From Bacillus changyiensis (GTDB lineage Bacteria; Bacillota; Bacilli; Bacillales; Bacillaceae), in the NCBI RefSeq assembly GCF_027706145.1, contig NZ_JAQFWW010000004.1, forward strand, positions 177,004 to 241,003: 64,000 bases of DNA, given 5' to 3'. Numbering within the stretch: the first letter of the stretch is position 1; each line of letters starts with the position of its first letter. Of this stretch, positions 53,899 to 62,081 are shown piece by piece. The position numbers were made by a program, and so were the translations under genes. The notes beneath the pieces were generated by a model. It made no database searches. It saw only the letters and a program-made list of their open reading frames with translations, and was not told where the DNA came from.

Positions 53899-54324
53899 AT
53901 GTGTTCAAACTCTTTTATACTAGCTGATTATTTCAAAGAAAACTTTCCCATAAAGCAAATGCGCCACGGTATGTATGATGAGGAGGATATATACTATCAA
54001 ATTCCAAAATTAGTTTTTAGGTTTGAAGAAAATGCTGACCAAAAAAATTATGTTGAATTAAAAAAGTGTATTGAATCTTTTAAAGGCAATCTAGAATGGA
54101 CCTTATTTCAGAGCTTCATAGCAAAAAAAGTGAAAAATTATGTGATAGCTCCTAAAAAAATATTTGAAATGCAAAAACAGCTTTTTGAACAAAACAGAAG
54201 AAGTACTGAGAAAGATTATTTTACAGAAGAAGAGTACAGGTTCCTTTGTGAAAAAGGTATTGAAGATATTCCAGACTTAACTAAACATATAAAATCAGTT
54301 TTTAAATTTCAAAATGAAAATTGA
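53899..54324 (+). CDS. Candidate immunity protein
   Basis: A 141-aa soluble protein starting 4 nt after the LXG toxin stop, with AGGAAAGAT upstream. Acidic and aromatic (YDEEDIYYQIPKLVFRFEEN), no membrane segment, no family recognised. In LXG loci the gene directly after the toxin is normally its immunity protein, which here would inhibit the papain-like domain; that function is inferred from position. Confidence 0.75.
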   Translation: MCSNSFILADYFKENFPIKQMRHGMYDEEDIYYQIPKLVFRFEENADQKNYVELKKCIESFKGNLEWTLFQSFIAKKVKNYVIAPKKIFEMQKQLFEQNRRSTEKDYFTEEEYRFLCEKGIEDIPDLTKHIKSVFKFQNEN

Positions 54325-54329
54325 TATCA

Positions 54330-54352
54330 GCCCTCTTCACAGAGGGTTTTTT
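54330..54352 (+). terminator. Terminator of the LXG operon
   Basis: Stem CCCTC / GAGGG with loop TTCACA followed by TTTTTTT, directly after the immunity gene. Confidence 0.85.
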
Positions 54353-54411
54353 TCATACAAACATCCTTACCCAAGTAGCCCTTCCAGCAATCCCATCCAC
54401 AGCCAGACCAA
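54353..54411 (-). pseudogene. Endolysin 3'-end fragment, copy 1
   Basis: Read on the minus strand, this encodes GLAVDGIAGRATWVRMFV then a stop, matching the last residues of the neighbouring endolysin (GLSVNGVTGRVTWTRLFV). It is an isolated tail with no upstream gene and ends within a few bases of where copy 2 ends. Confidence 0.85.
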
Positions 54412-54532
54412 AAACACGAAGGCAAGAAGGTTCAAAAAGGCAAGCATGGTGATGGAGATGCCAAGACTCCTCATCAACCAAAATCAAAACCACATGAGCC
54501 TGTTCACAAGGTGGAAAAGTATCACGAGTCTA
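54410..54532 (+). repeat. Linker repeat, copy 2
   Basis: Copy of the LXG toxin linker at 53347-53469 (offset exactly 1063 bp). It provides homology through which the orphan tip could recombine onto the full-length toxin. Confidence 0.9.
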
Positions 54533-54876
54533 AGATTGAGAAGAAAGTTGAAAGTAAGAAAGATGTTCAAGATACGGGTAAAAGTATTAAGAAACTAGAC
54601 AAATTATCACCAACTGATTTAAATAAAATGTCCCTAGACGAGTTAAAAGAGTCTTTACCTGATGGTTGGTCATTCAATGCCAATGGACCAAACGGTAATG
54701 ATTTCGTTCATATTAAAGATCGTAACGGACAGTATAGGATTCGAATTGATCCACCAGATAGAGTTACTAAATATGATCACATGCCTATTTATGATGAATC
54801 TGGTAATTCTTTAGACATTAATAGGAAAATTGTGGATTATGATGCTCCAGCTGCACATATTCCATATAAAAGATAA
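54410..54876 (+). pseudogene. Orphan toxin C-terminal cassette
   Basis: An in-frame reading of about 154 codons without a proper N-terminus. It starts with the LXG linker copy (KHEGKKVQKGKHGDGDA), continues through KIEKKVESKKDVQDTG and ends in a different toxin domain: LPDGWSFNANGPNGNDFVHI, IRIDPPDRVTKYDHMPIYDE, APAAHIPYKR. I recall this pattern from the polymorphic toxin type 24 group. Without LXG it cannot be exported by itself; an internal GTG at 54511 lacks a good ribosome site. Best seen as a silent alternative tip. Confidence 0.75.
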
Positions 54877-54888
54877 GGAGTAATGAAA

Positions 54889-55204
54889 TGAATAAGAACA
54901 ACTTATTAACAATGGCATTATTGACTCACCTTTAACCAAGTTTGAGATAAGTGACTATTATGATAAAGTTACAATAGAGTATGAGAAAAGTACTTTTAAA
55001 ATAAACTGTACTTTTAAGAATTGCTTCGAAACAAATTTCAAACACGATTTATCTTATACAAAACAAGAAAATGACTATAAATATTTTGTTCAGGATATTG
55101 TAATAACCGAAAAAGATAACTTTTTCTATATTCACATCTCGGCTTGGCCTTTTGATGGAAAAATCGTTTGTAAAGAAATTGATATAGAGAAAACTGGAAA
55201 ATAA
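54889..55204 (+). pseudogene. Frameshifted immunity gene of orphan cassette
   Basis: The ATG at 54889 follows AAGGAG. Its frame stops after 15 codons, but shifting by one base after codon 3 gives EQLINNGIIDSPLTKFEISDY and then an open frame of about 100 residues ending DIEKTGK at 55204. A single missing G in the fourth codon explains it. Family not recognised; position after a toxin tip marks it as immunity. Confidence 0.7.
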
Positions 55205-55225
55205 ACAACTGACCTTATTGTTTGT

Positions 55226-55255
55226 TTAAAAAGGCCCAATAAAAGGGCCTTTTTT
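55226..55255 (+). terminator. Terminator of orphan cassette 2
   Basis: Stem AAGGCCC / GGGCCTT with loop AATAAAA, followed by TTTTC, just after the broken immunity gene. Confidence 0.85.
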
Positions 55256-55306
55256 CAAACAAACAACCTTGTCCAAGTAACTCTCCCCGCAACCCCATCC
55301 ACAGCC
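55250..55306 (-). pseudogene. Endolysin 3'-end fragment, copy 2
   Basis: Minus-strand reading AVDGVAGRVTWTRLFV then a stop, nearly the same tail as the intact endolysin at 55937. Its left-over homology ends at about the same codon as copy 1. Confidence 0.85.
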
Positions 55307-55405
55307 TGGTGGAATATACACCCTGCAAGATTTCCGAATGAACATCAATCTGTTATTCATGGTACTGGATCACCAGCTAATAAGCTGTTTAAAGGAGGTA
55401 AATAA
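55307..55405 (+). pseudogene. Third toxin tip, last 32 codons
   Basis: An open reading WWNIHPARFPNEHQSVIHGT then GSPANKLFKGGK and stop, with no start. It joins directly to the endolysin fragment and ends 3 nt before the SUKH-type gene, whose ribosome site AAAGGAGGT lies within its last codons. This is the C-terminal end of a third, different toxin domain. Confidence 0.65.
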
Positions 55406-55408
55406 TTT

Positions 55409-55797
55409 ATGAAATATGACTTCATTAAAAACCAAGCCGGTAATCAGTTTTACCCGGTAAGCGAAAAAGAAATTGAAGAAACTAAATCAACTCTAGGACT
55501 AAAACTTCCTTATGATTTAAGAGAATTCTTTATTGAAGTTGGTTATGGTTTTTTAAGAAAAAAATCTGAGTACAATATCAATCGTATTATGGGACCAGCT
55601 TCTATAAGAGATGCTAGATTAAAAGTTAATGATTTTGAGTTTTATCCAGATATAGAAGTTTATGAAGAATTTGAAGAAGATAAGTTGATTTTTTTTGAAG
55701 CAAATGAAAGTCCCCTGTTACTAAGCTGATTCTTTAGAAGAGTTTTTGATTAAAATTATGGAAGATGATAGCTATTATATTGATCTAGAATAAAACT
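55409..55797 (+). pseudogene. SUKH (SMI1/KNR4) immunity, internally deleted
   Basis: Starts MKYDFIKNQAGNQFYPVS and has the SUKH-family core (EIEETKSTLGLKLPYDLREF, IEVGYGFL), a broad immunity superfamily of polymorphic toxins. The frame ends at 55729 after ESPLLLS, but the natural C-terminus (ADSLEEFLIKIMEDDSYYID) follows in another frame up to 55792. An internal deletion with frameshift has removed part of the middle. Confidence 0.75.
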
Positions 55798-55887
55798 AGA
55801 ATCTATATAGTTAAAACATCTATGTTTCTTTTCATGAAATAAATAAACTACTTAACTTTGATTGGACTATATACCTCTCAAGTTTCA

Positions 55888-55918
55888 TAAAAAGGGCCCT
55901 AAAAGGGCCTTTTTATTA
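55888..55918. terminator. Terminator before endolysin end
   Basis: Stem AAAAGGGCCC / GGGCCTTTTT around a short loop between the third cassette and the convergent endolysin; works in both directions. Confidence 0.8.
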
Positions 55919-55936
55919 CTTCATTAAAACTTCTAA

Positions 55937-56863
55937 TTATACAAACAACCTTGTCCAAGTAACTCTCCCAGTAACCCCATTCACCGAAAGACCATTCGCC
56001 TTTTGAAAAGCTCTCACAGCCTTCTCAAGTCCATGACCAAAGATAGAATCAAGACCATTCACATCATACCCCTTACAGATCAACATCGCTTGAAGAATCC
56101 AAGTGATATTTCCTTTCGCTCCCTTACGAACATTTACGACAGCCGCACGAGTTTTCGGTCCCCAGATCCCATCAACGACAAGGCCTGCATGAAATTGCTT
56201 ATCTAATTCGCTCTGGAAGCCCTTAAGCAAAGCTTTATATGTTTCGGGTCCTTGATAACCGTCTACTTTAATATTAAGCTTATATCGTTTATTCAAGGTA
56301 CTCTGAATGGTTCTAACAATCGCACGACCACCACTGGAAGATGACCTTTTTAATGACTGCTTTTTAGTTGGTTTAGGAATGGCAGGTGTTGTGTTGTTTA
56401 CTTTTGATACAAGAACCGGACGTTTACCAGCTTGTAATTGACTCAAAGTTAAACCGCCCATCATCTCTAAATGTGGGTAATCTTTAAAGCTCCTCCAGTC
56501 CCCTCCCCATGCAAACCCTAAAGCCTTTGCAATTTGAGCGACTCTTTTCCATTTGGAATTAACAGTCCAGATCGCTGTTTTGCCATCTGAGGATAATAGA
56601 ACATAATCGACTGCTAAACCGTAATTGTGATTGGACTGTCCAGCTCTAGCATTAGTCACAATCTTCCCTGGCGCAGTACGTCCTTTCGCATACAGCTTAT
56701 TTTGTTCCGCAAAAGAACGATAGCCAGATGTCATCTGTACATAAATACCCTCTTTATAAGATCTTTTAATCACTTCGATTGCTGTTTCTTTCACAACTGG
56801 ATGGATTCCCGAACCCATATTCCGAACAGAACGATCAATCAATGCTTGTAATGATACCGCCAT
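55937..56863 (-). CDS. Phage endolysin, L-Ala-D-Glu peptidase
   Basis: A 308-aa phage lysis enzyme of the M15C (CwlK/Ply500) type that cuts the L-Ala-D-Glu bond of peptidoglycan stems. Zinc-site residues are in GQSNHNYGLAVDYV near residue 78 and YPHLEMMGG near 130. After a Ser/Lys linker come two peptidoglycan-binding-1 repeats, about 180-245 and 250-308. No signal peptide, so it depends on the adjacent holin. Its last 18 codons are duplicated twice in the toxin array to the left. Confidence 0.92.
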   Translation of the reverse strand: MAVSLQALIDRSVRNMGSGIHPVVKETAIEVIKRSYKEGIYVQMTSGYRSFAEQNKLYAKGRTAPGKIVTNARAGQSNHNYGLAVDYVLLSSDGKTAIWTVNSKWKRVAQIAKALGFAWGGDWRSFKDYPHLEMMGGLTLSQLQAGKRPVLVSKVNNTTPAIPKPTKKQSLKRSSSSGGRAIVRTIQSTLNKRYKLNIKVDGYQGPETYKALLKGFQSELDKQFHAGLVVDGIWGPKTRAAVVNVRKGAKGNITWILQAMLICKGYDVNGLDSIFGHGLEKAVRAFQKANGLSVNGVTGRVTWTRLFV

Positions 56864-56924
56864 TGTAAAACACCTCTATTTTTTATTTTTGACAATAAAA
56901 AGAGACTGCCAACCGGCAGCCCTC

Positions 56925-57188
56925 TCATTTTGTTAATCCGTTTTGTTTTAACACTTCTTTTTGTTGCTTACCTTTCTCTGTGACATAATTGTTTTTATAC
57001 CAAGCCACAACTGCCGTAACGATTGTAAACACTGTAGAACCTACCAAATATAAAGCATCTGCCACCGTGTTGACTTGGTCTTCACTAATCGGCAAAGCAC
57101 CCTTTCCGAACATCATCAAAGTCTGATTCACCATTGCAATAAAAAGAAGCACCGTCCGAATGACTGTGCCTTTGTCAACGTTTTTCAT
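56925..57188 (-). CDS. Phage holin, SPP1 family
   Basis: An 87-aa holin with two hydrophobic segments ([20 protein letters not shown] and [20 protein letters not shown]) and a basic C-terminus, matching the SPP1-type holin family. It forms membrane lesions that release the endolysin, whose gene follows 61 nt downstream. Confidence 0.92.
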   Translation of the reverse strand: MKNVDKGTVIRTVLLFIAMVNQTLMMFGKGALPISEDQVNTVADALYLVGSTVFTIVTAVVAWYKNNYVTEKGKQQKEVLKQNGLTK

Positions 57189-57271
57189 ATTATATTTTCC
57201 TCCATGTCTGTCTCTGTAATCTCCATGTTTTCAATGTACCATGCGGCTGGTACGTTTCTTCGTTCGATCAT
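57186..57271 (-). CDS. XkdX-like small phage protein
   Basis: A 28-codon minus-strand ORF ([20 protein letters not shown] then TDMEENII) directly before the holin; its stop touches the holin start. Size and position match the small XkdX-type genes found between tail fibres and holin in Bacillus phages, though the sequence match is loose. GAGGTGG precedes it. Confidence 0.55.
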
Positions 57272-57286
57272 TTATAAACCACCTCA

Positions 57287-57556
57287 TTAAACTACTTCAT
57301 AGAAAATCAACAATCTTACTGTGATTTTTTGGGACTCGATGTTGGACGTAGCGCCTGTTCCTCTCATAAACATTTTAAATCCGCTAGATGATTGATTTTC
57401 GATTCCTACTGTAATGGCGTTTGAATAGGCTCCATAAGGTTGAGCGAAAACAGCGAAAATATTTTCTATTTTATTAGTCGAACCGTCACCGGGAACTTTA
57501 TAGTCAAAACTTGTGTATCCATAGGCTCCTCCGTTCATAGGCATTATGAGAGTCAA
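57287..57556 (-). pseudogene. Phage tail protein C-terminus, truncated
   Basis: An 89-aa reading (TSFDYKVPGDGSTNK, ITVGIENQSSSGFKMFMRG, KITVRLLIFYEVV) of the beta-rich kind found at the end of phage tail or receptor-binding proteins. An in-frame stop lies upstream and the sequence then becomes integrase debris, so the 5' part was deleted. Confidence 0.6.
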
Positions 57557-57647
57557 TTCATCAAGAAGAATCCCTAAACAGTGTTGCAGACTCTGATACT
57601 ACCGAAAACGGCAGGATATGAAGTGGACGTTTTGTTTCCGCCTTTGA

Positions 57648-57863
57648 TTTATTCGATTTCATTCTCTAAGACATAGCTCTGCTACTCATTTGATAAATGA
57701 AGGAGTACATGCAAAAGTAATCCAAGAAAGATTAGGGCATACAAAAATGGACACCACAATGTCGATATATGCTCATGTAATTGAAGAGGATGACCAAAAA
57801 TCAGCCACACATTTTGACGATTTTTTCAAGAGCCAAACAGCGGGTGGAAATTCAAAAAATTAA
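57648..57863 (+). pseudogene. Tyrosine integrase, C-terminal fragment
   Basis: Reads FHSLRHSSATHLINEGVH, VIQERLGHTKMDTTMSIYAHV and ends GGNSKN. This carries the catalytic Arg of the (altered) H-x-L-R-H motif, the second LGH histidine, and the nucleophile Tyr in IYAHV of phage integrases. All of the core-binding domain and the first catalytic Arg are missing; a stop precedes the fragment. It lies 116 bp from the tRNA, the normal place for the element's integrase. Confidence 0.88.
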
Positions 57864-57865
57864 AT

Positions 57866-57886
57866 TCGCTCCCAATTCGCTCCCAA
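57866..57886. promoter_or_regulatory. Possible integrase arm sites
   Basis: Tandem TCGCTCCCAAT-TCGCTCCCAAA just inside the tRNA end, with a related CCGCTCCCAATTT near the opposite end (49448). Direct repeats at both ends inside the attachment cores are where arm-type integrase sites lie. Confidence 0.4.
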
Positions 57887-57926
57887 AACTCATATTCAAG
57901 CCAAAAACCGAACAGAATCCTCCAAA

Positions 57927-57977
57927 AATATAAAAGCCCCAAACCCTTGTATATCAAGTGGTTTGAGGCTTTTATGC
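57927..57977. terminator. Terminator at element/tRNA junction
   Basis: Stem AAAAGCCcCAAACC / GGTTTGaGGCTTTT with a 14-nt loop, between the integrase stop and the tRNA 3' end; can terminate both. Confidence 0.85.
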
Positions 57978-57979
57978 TG

Positions 57980-58055
<76 letters not shown>

Positions 58056-58166
58056 ATGATGTTTATTTTTTAAATATCAGCGACAAGATTTATTATATGC
58101 GCTTTGGTCCATAAAGTCAACAGGTTTTTTCATTTTTTTGAGGATGAGGAAGAAAAAAATTCTTCC

Positions 58167-58688
58167 TCATGAATTTGATGACATTTCGTAATGGTTTGTT
58201 AAGCTTTCTATTTCATGTCCGTCTAAGTTATAAAAGCGGACAGTTGCTTGATCATTGTCAATACTTAGTATAGCATAGGTTTTATCTTTTCGCACTCGCG
58301 GCAGGCGGATACTGCCGGGATTAATCAGCAGTTTTCCGTCCATCAGTTCGCTACCAGCGATATGGGAATGGCCGAAACAGATGATATCGGCTCCTAGTTC
58401 ATTGGCTCTATAATAAACATTTAAAAGTGATTGCTTAATGCCATACAGATGTCCATGTGTAAAAAAGAGCTTTCTTGACCCGACTTGAATCATCATCTCA
58501 TCTTTAAAATCTGCATAAAAATCGCAGTTTCCTTTTACTGTATGATATGGAGCGAGTGCTGGGTGAGCTGGGTCAAGCTCTGAATCTCCACAATGGATTT
58601 TCATGTCTGTATCCTTTTCATGCCGTTGGGCGATCGTTTGTAGTTCATCTTCTAGACCGTGGCTGTCACTGACAATCAGAACCTTCAT
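58167..58688 (-). CDS. ysnB: Metallophosphodiesterase YsnB
   Basis: YfcE/MJ0936-type phosphodiesterase, 173 aa. Metal ligands: VSDSHGLEDEL at the start, IHCGDSE near 32, GNCDFY near 53, FTHGHLYG near 76 and CFGHSHIAG near 102. Cellular substrate unknown. Its start overlaps the rdgB stop by 4 nt, the conserved rph-rdgB-ysnB arrangement. Confidence 0.93.
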   Translation of the reverse strand: MKVLIVSDSHGLEDELQTIAQRHEKDTDMKIHCGDSELDPAHPALAPYHTVKGNCDFYADFKDEMMIQVGSRKLFFTHGHLYGIKQSLLNVYYRANELGADIICFGHSHIAGSELMDGKLLINPGSIRLPRVRKDKTYAILSIDNDQATVRFYNLDGHEIESLTNHYEMSSNS

Positions 58689-59284
58689 TTTGGTTCCTCC
58701 TGATCCAATAATATAGATAGTTTTTCTAACGCATCCGCTCTATGGCTAATTTTATTTTTCTCCTCGTTTGAAAGCTGTGCCATTGTTTGATCTTTATCTT
58801 TGACAAGGAAGATCGGATCATAACCAAAACCGTTATCTCCTTTTGGTGCTTCGGTTATATATCCTTCAACAACACCTTCAGTCGTTTTCGTTTTTTGGCC
58901 TGGGACACTTAAGGCAAGCGCACATCTAAACCTTGCTGAACGGTCTTCTTTTATTGTCCCTTCAAGTTCTTTCAAGACCTTATTTAAGTTGGCAAGATCA
59001 TTTTTTTCTTCACCTGCATAACGGGCAGAAAAAATCCCTGGACTGCCGCCAAGATAATCAACTGACAAACCTGAATCATCAGCAATCACCATCTTACCAG
59101 TCGCTTTTGAAATTGTTTCTGCTTTTATAATGGCATTTTCTTCAAAAGTCTGTCCGGTTTCTTCAATATCTTCTGTATAACCGATATCTGATAAAGATTT
59201 GACATCATAGCCCCTCGGTGTAAGGATTGCTTTAAACTCTTTAACTTTCCCTTCATTCTTTGTGGCAATGATCACTTCTTTCAT
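58685..59284 (-). CDS. rdgB: XTP/dITP pyrophosphatase
   Basis: Ham1/RdgB family enzyme that cleanses deaminated purine nucleotides. Substrate loop IATKNEGKVKEF at residues 5-16, FEENAIIKA near 48, DDSGLSVDYLGG near 68, and GYDPIFLV near 153. 199 aa. Follows rph by 25 nt. Confidence 0.96.
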   Translation of the reverse strand: MKEVIIATKNEGKVKEFKAILTPRGYDVKSLSDIGYTEDIEETGQTFEENAIIKAETISKATGKMVIADDSGLSVDYLGGSPGIFSARYAGEEKNDLANLNKVLKELEGTIKEDRSARFRCALALSVPGQKTKTTEGVVEGYITEAPKGDNGFGYDPIFLVKDKDQTMAQLSNEEKNKISHRADALEKLSILLDQEEPK

Positions 59285-59309
59285 TTTTCTATCAAACCTT
59301 TCTCACATT

Positions 59310-60050
59310 TTATTGTTGAATGTCAGCAACTACATCTCCAAGAACTTCTTTTTGTTTTTCAATCAGCTCCATGATTCCTTTTTCAGCCAGAACTAAAAGC
59401 CCATTCAGTTCGTTTTTTGAAAAAGTCGCTTCTTCTCCTGTTCCTTGAAGCTCGACGAAACGCCCTTCTCCAGTCATGACCACATTCATATCAACCTCTG
59501 CACTTGAATCTTCCTGATAATTCAAATCCAACATCAATCCTTGCGCTTGATCAATTCCTACTGAAGTCGCGGCTAGAAAATCCGTGATCGGCATCTCTTT
59601 TAGTGTACCGTTTTTAACAAGCCTTCCAACAGCCAAAGTCATGGCCGTAAATGCACCAGTGATCGAAGCAGTTCTCGTTCCACCATCCGCCTGAATGACA
59701 TCACAATCGATCCAAATCGTTCGCTCTCCTAGTTTTTCTAAATCTACTACTGCTCGTAAAGCTCGTCCAATTAGCCTTTGAATTTCCATCGTTCGACCAG
59801 AAATTTTTCCCTTTGACGATTCTCTCATTGTTCTCTGATTTGTTGCTCGAGGTAACATACTGTATTCTGCTGTAATCCAGCCCTTCCCTTCCCCTCGCAA
59901 AAAAGGCGGAACGCGATCTTCTATAGATGCATTGCATATCACTTTAGTTCCGCCAACTGTGATGAGTACCGATCCTTCGGGATGTGTGATAAAATCGAGC
60001 TCCATTGTTACAGGACGCAATTCGTTATGTTCTCTTCCATCATATCTCAT
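59310..60050 (-). CDS. rph: Ribonuclease PH
   Basis: Phosphorolytic 3'-5' exoribonuclease that trims tRNA 3' ends. Typical features: [17 protein letters not shown] at the start, [10 protein letters not shown] near 71, [15 protein letters not shown] near 88, and [18 protein letters not shown] near 114. 246 aa. Upstream of rdgB and downstream of gerM. Confidence 0.97.
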   Translation of the reverse strand: MRYDGREHNELRPVTMELDFITHPEGSVLITVGGTKVICNASIEDRVPPFLRGEGKGWITAEYSMLPRATNQRTMRESSKGKISGRTMEIQRLIGRALRAVVDLEKLGERTIWIDCDVIQADGGTRTASITGAFTAMTLAVGRLVKNGTLKEMPITDFLAATSVGIDQAQGLMLDLNYQEDSSAEVDMNVVMTGEGRFVELQGTGEEATFSKNELNGLLVLAEKGIMELIEKQKEVLGDVVADIQQ

Positions 60051-60084
60051 AGTTAACCTCCGCTTATATGTACATCACTTTCAA

Positions 60085-60132
60085 ACTGAAAAAAGAAAGA
60101 GGCAGCACTAAACGCATACCTCTTTTTTTTAT
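60085..60132 (-). terminator. Terminator after gerM
   Basis: On the minus strand, stem AAGAGG / CCTCTT around a GC-containing loop is followed by TCTTTTTTC, between gerM and rph. Confidence 0.7.
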
Positions 60133-60152
60133 AGTATATCAAAGATTCCTTA

Positions 60153-61250
60153 TTAAAAACTACCTGTGTTAACTTGACTCGGTCTTGAAACAGGCTTTGA
60201 AAGTTTTTCGCCTTTTTCATTTACAAGATCGGTCTTCCCATTTATCATAACAGACACTTTTTTTATATCTGGTAACTCTGTTAATGTTAAAACAATACTG
60301 TTTAACACCTCATCTGAGATCACTTTTTTCTCTCCATTTGCACTTCCGTAGATTGCCTTATTAAAGTCCAATGTTACATGCCCATCTTCAATTTTCGGTT
60401 CGCTGTTAAGTTTTACATTTTTTTGAAAATCAGACAACAAACCGCTTTTTTTGCTTGGGCCATCTGTCAGTTCTTTAATTGCTGCTGTTACTTGATCAGG
60501 TTCTTCTGATCGTTTTGTCACAGGTACATAATATGGCCCTTCGTCAGATTCAGCCAAATAATAAACAGTCACAGGGTGTGTAGCCGTCATATCAGCTACA
60601 GCAGACATTTCTAGATTAATACCATCCTTCCGACTGAGATCTGCTGAAATCGGTGTACCATTGACTGGCATTTCTTTTAACTCATGGCCGTTCATACGAA
60701 GCTTTACTTTATCAATCGAATGAAATTGTGTCAGCGTCCATGTGATAGACTGCATAATTTTTTCTTCGTCTTCTGCCTTATAATTTTTAAATTCATTGGA
60801 GAAATCAGCAACTGCTGTCCCATCTTCTTTGATGTCAACGTTTACCGTTGTGTCCGCCGGTAAAACCGCTCTAAATCCATTAGGAAGAATGTTTGAAACA
60901 GGTCCTCCTTCAACGAGATATTCGAGTGCCTGTTTTGCCGTCCCTTCCTGTTTTGGAAGTGGAAGTGTCTGTGGTGTGACATAACCCTTTTTATCAATCA
61001 AGTAAAGTTCTCTCATCACTGTGTCATTCGTTTTATCTTCACTGGTCTTTTTATCGTTTTGATTGTTTGGTTTTTCTTCTTTTCTTTCCAACTGTTGATC
61101 TTGATTTTTATCCTCTTTTACATATGTGATATCCTGCGGCGGATCGATTTCCTCCGAGGCTTTGTCTGACTGGAATAACCCGCACCCAGAAAGAAGTAGC
61201 GCGGAAGCCAAGACAGTAACCGCGATTCCTTTCATTCCTTTTTTCAGCAT
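60153..61250 (-). CDS. gerM: Spore germination/sporulation lipoprotein GerM
   Basis: GerM is a lipoprotein needed for cortex formation, engulfment-channel function and germination. Signal peptide with lipobox LLLSGCG (Cys at about residue 23), a Lys/Glu/Gln-rich linker, then two GerMN (Germane) domains, about 95-215 (LYLIDKKGYVTPQ...) and 225-350 (VTVYYLAESDEG...). 365 aa. Position next to rph is as in B. subtilis. Confidence 0.94.
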   Translation of the reverse strand: MLKKGMKGIAVTVLASALLLSGCGLFQSDKASEEIDPPQDITYVKEDKNQDQQLERKEEKPNNQNDKKTSEDKTNDTVMRELYLIDKKGYVTPQTLPLPKQEGTAKQALEYLVEGGPVSNILPNGFRAVLPADTTVNVDIKEDGTAVADFSNEFKNYKAEDEEKIMQSITWTLTQFHSIDKVKLRMNGHELKEMPVNGTPISADLSRKDGINLEMSAVADMTATHPVTVYYLAESDEGPYYVPVTKRSEEPDQVTAAIKELTDGPSKKSGLLSDFQKNVKLNSEPKIEDGHVTLDFNKAIYGSANGEKKVISDEVLNSIVLTLTELPDIKKVSVMINGKTDLVNEKGEKLSKPVSRPSQVNTGSF

Positions 61251-61340
61251 GCTTTCCCCTCCTAAGACAGTTTGTACTGCTATGTATACGAGCCTGTTTA
61301 TTGAATTAGACCCGTTTTTCTTAAATTCATTGGACTTAGG

Positions 61341-62081
61341 TTATTTACCTTTAGGAGGTAAAGTAATAGCCGGTGAACCATTTCCATTATAATCAGGAAC
61401 TTCACCAGGAATAAATAAATCACCTACTTTGATGTTTGATACGATAGACGTATCTTCAGTTAAAGAAGGAATCGCCACTTGAATTTCAACATTGATACGT
61501 ACAAATATTTCTAAATAAGTATTGTTAATACCAGTACTCGTTAGTTTTGTCTTTAATTCTGGTTCGACACTTCCGAGAAGAGTCATGTTGATAGGCATTT
61601 TAGGACCAAGATTTGCAAACAAGGCATTTTGGGTTGCTGCGCCTAAGGGAATATAGTAAATAACAGATTTGTTATTTTTCGTTAAAGCATTCTTAGATCC
61701 TTTCATTTGGTTTGTTTTGACTCCAAGATTGTTTTGAATTCCTTTTGTCAAGTCTGTTAAAAGTTTATTATAAATTGATGGATTGAAACTATAAGTCGGT
61801 TTATTTTTATCACCACTTTCATGTATAATGATTAACTTATTAATATCAATATCCTTTGCATGGTGATGGATCGCTTCATTAACAGCTTCTGTTGCTGTAT
61901 CTTTCACTTCATGTTTAGCAACACTCATGATAATCGGTTCGATAATAGCAGACACCACCCATAGCGAGCCTAGATTTATAATTAAGAAAATAACACAAGT
62001 TGCTAAGAATAAATGTTTAGGAGAGACAGGTCCCCTATGCTTTAACTTTAACCTTGGTCGATACCTCTTTCGTAAAACCAC
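61341..62081 (-). CDS. yunB: Sporulation protein YunB-like
   Basis: A 246-aa protein with one N-terminal transmembrane segment (LFLATCVIFLIINLGSLWVV) and an extracellular domain with GTEAVNEAI-like helix, YNKLLTDLTKGI and a beta-rich end, matching the YunB sporulation-protein family (SpoIVB-like expression in the mother cell is known for B. subtilis YunB). In B. subtilis the neighbour here is racE, so this is either a relocated yunB or a paralogue. Confidence 0.82.
   Translation of the reverse strand: MVLRKRYRPRLKLKHRGPVSPKHLFLATCVIFLIINLGSLWVVSAIIEPIIMSVAKHEVKDTATEAVNEAIHHHAKDIDINKLIIIHESGDKNKPTYSFNPSIYNKLLTDLTKGIQNNLGVKTNQMKGSKNALTKNNKSVIYYIPLGAATQNALFANLGPKMPINMTLLGSVEPELKTKLTSTGINNTYLEIFVRINVEIQVAIPSLTEDTSIVSNIKVGDLFIPGEVPDYNGNGSPAITLPPKGK

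Noticed and set aside
51047..54324. A complete type VII secretion system
   Set aside because: Only substrate-side genes are here. No EssC/YukB-type ATPase, YukD, YukC or YueB-type component lies in the window, so secretion must be encoded elsewhere.
57560..57647. Upstream continuation of the integrase
   Set aside because: Short readings in other frames (for example LILPKTAGYEV) do not line up convincingly with integrase motifs; only the part from 57648 is clear.
58141..58172. Rho-independent terminator after ysnB
   Set aside because: The stem GAGGAAGAA / TTCTTCCTC is good, but on the minus strand it is followed by an A-run, not a T-run, and overlaps the stop region; left uncalled.
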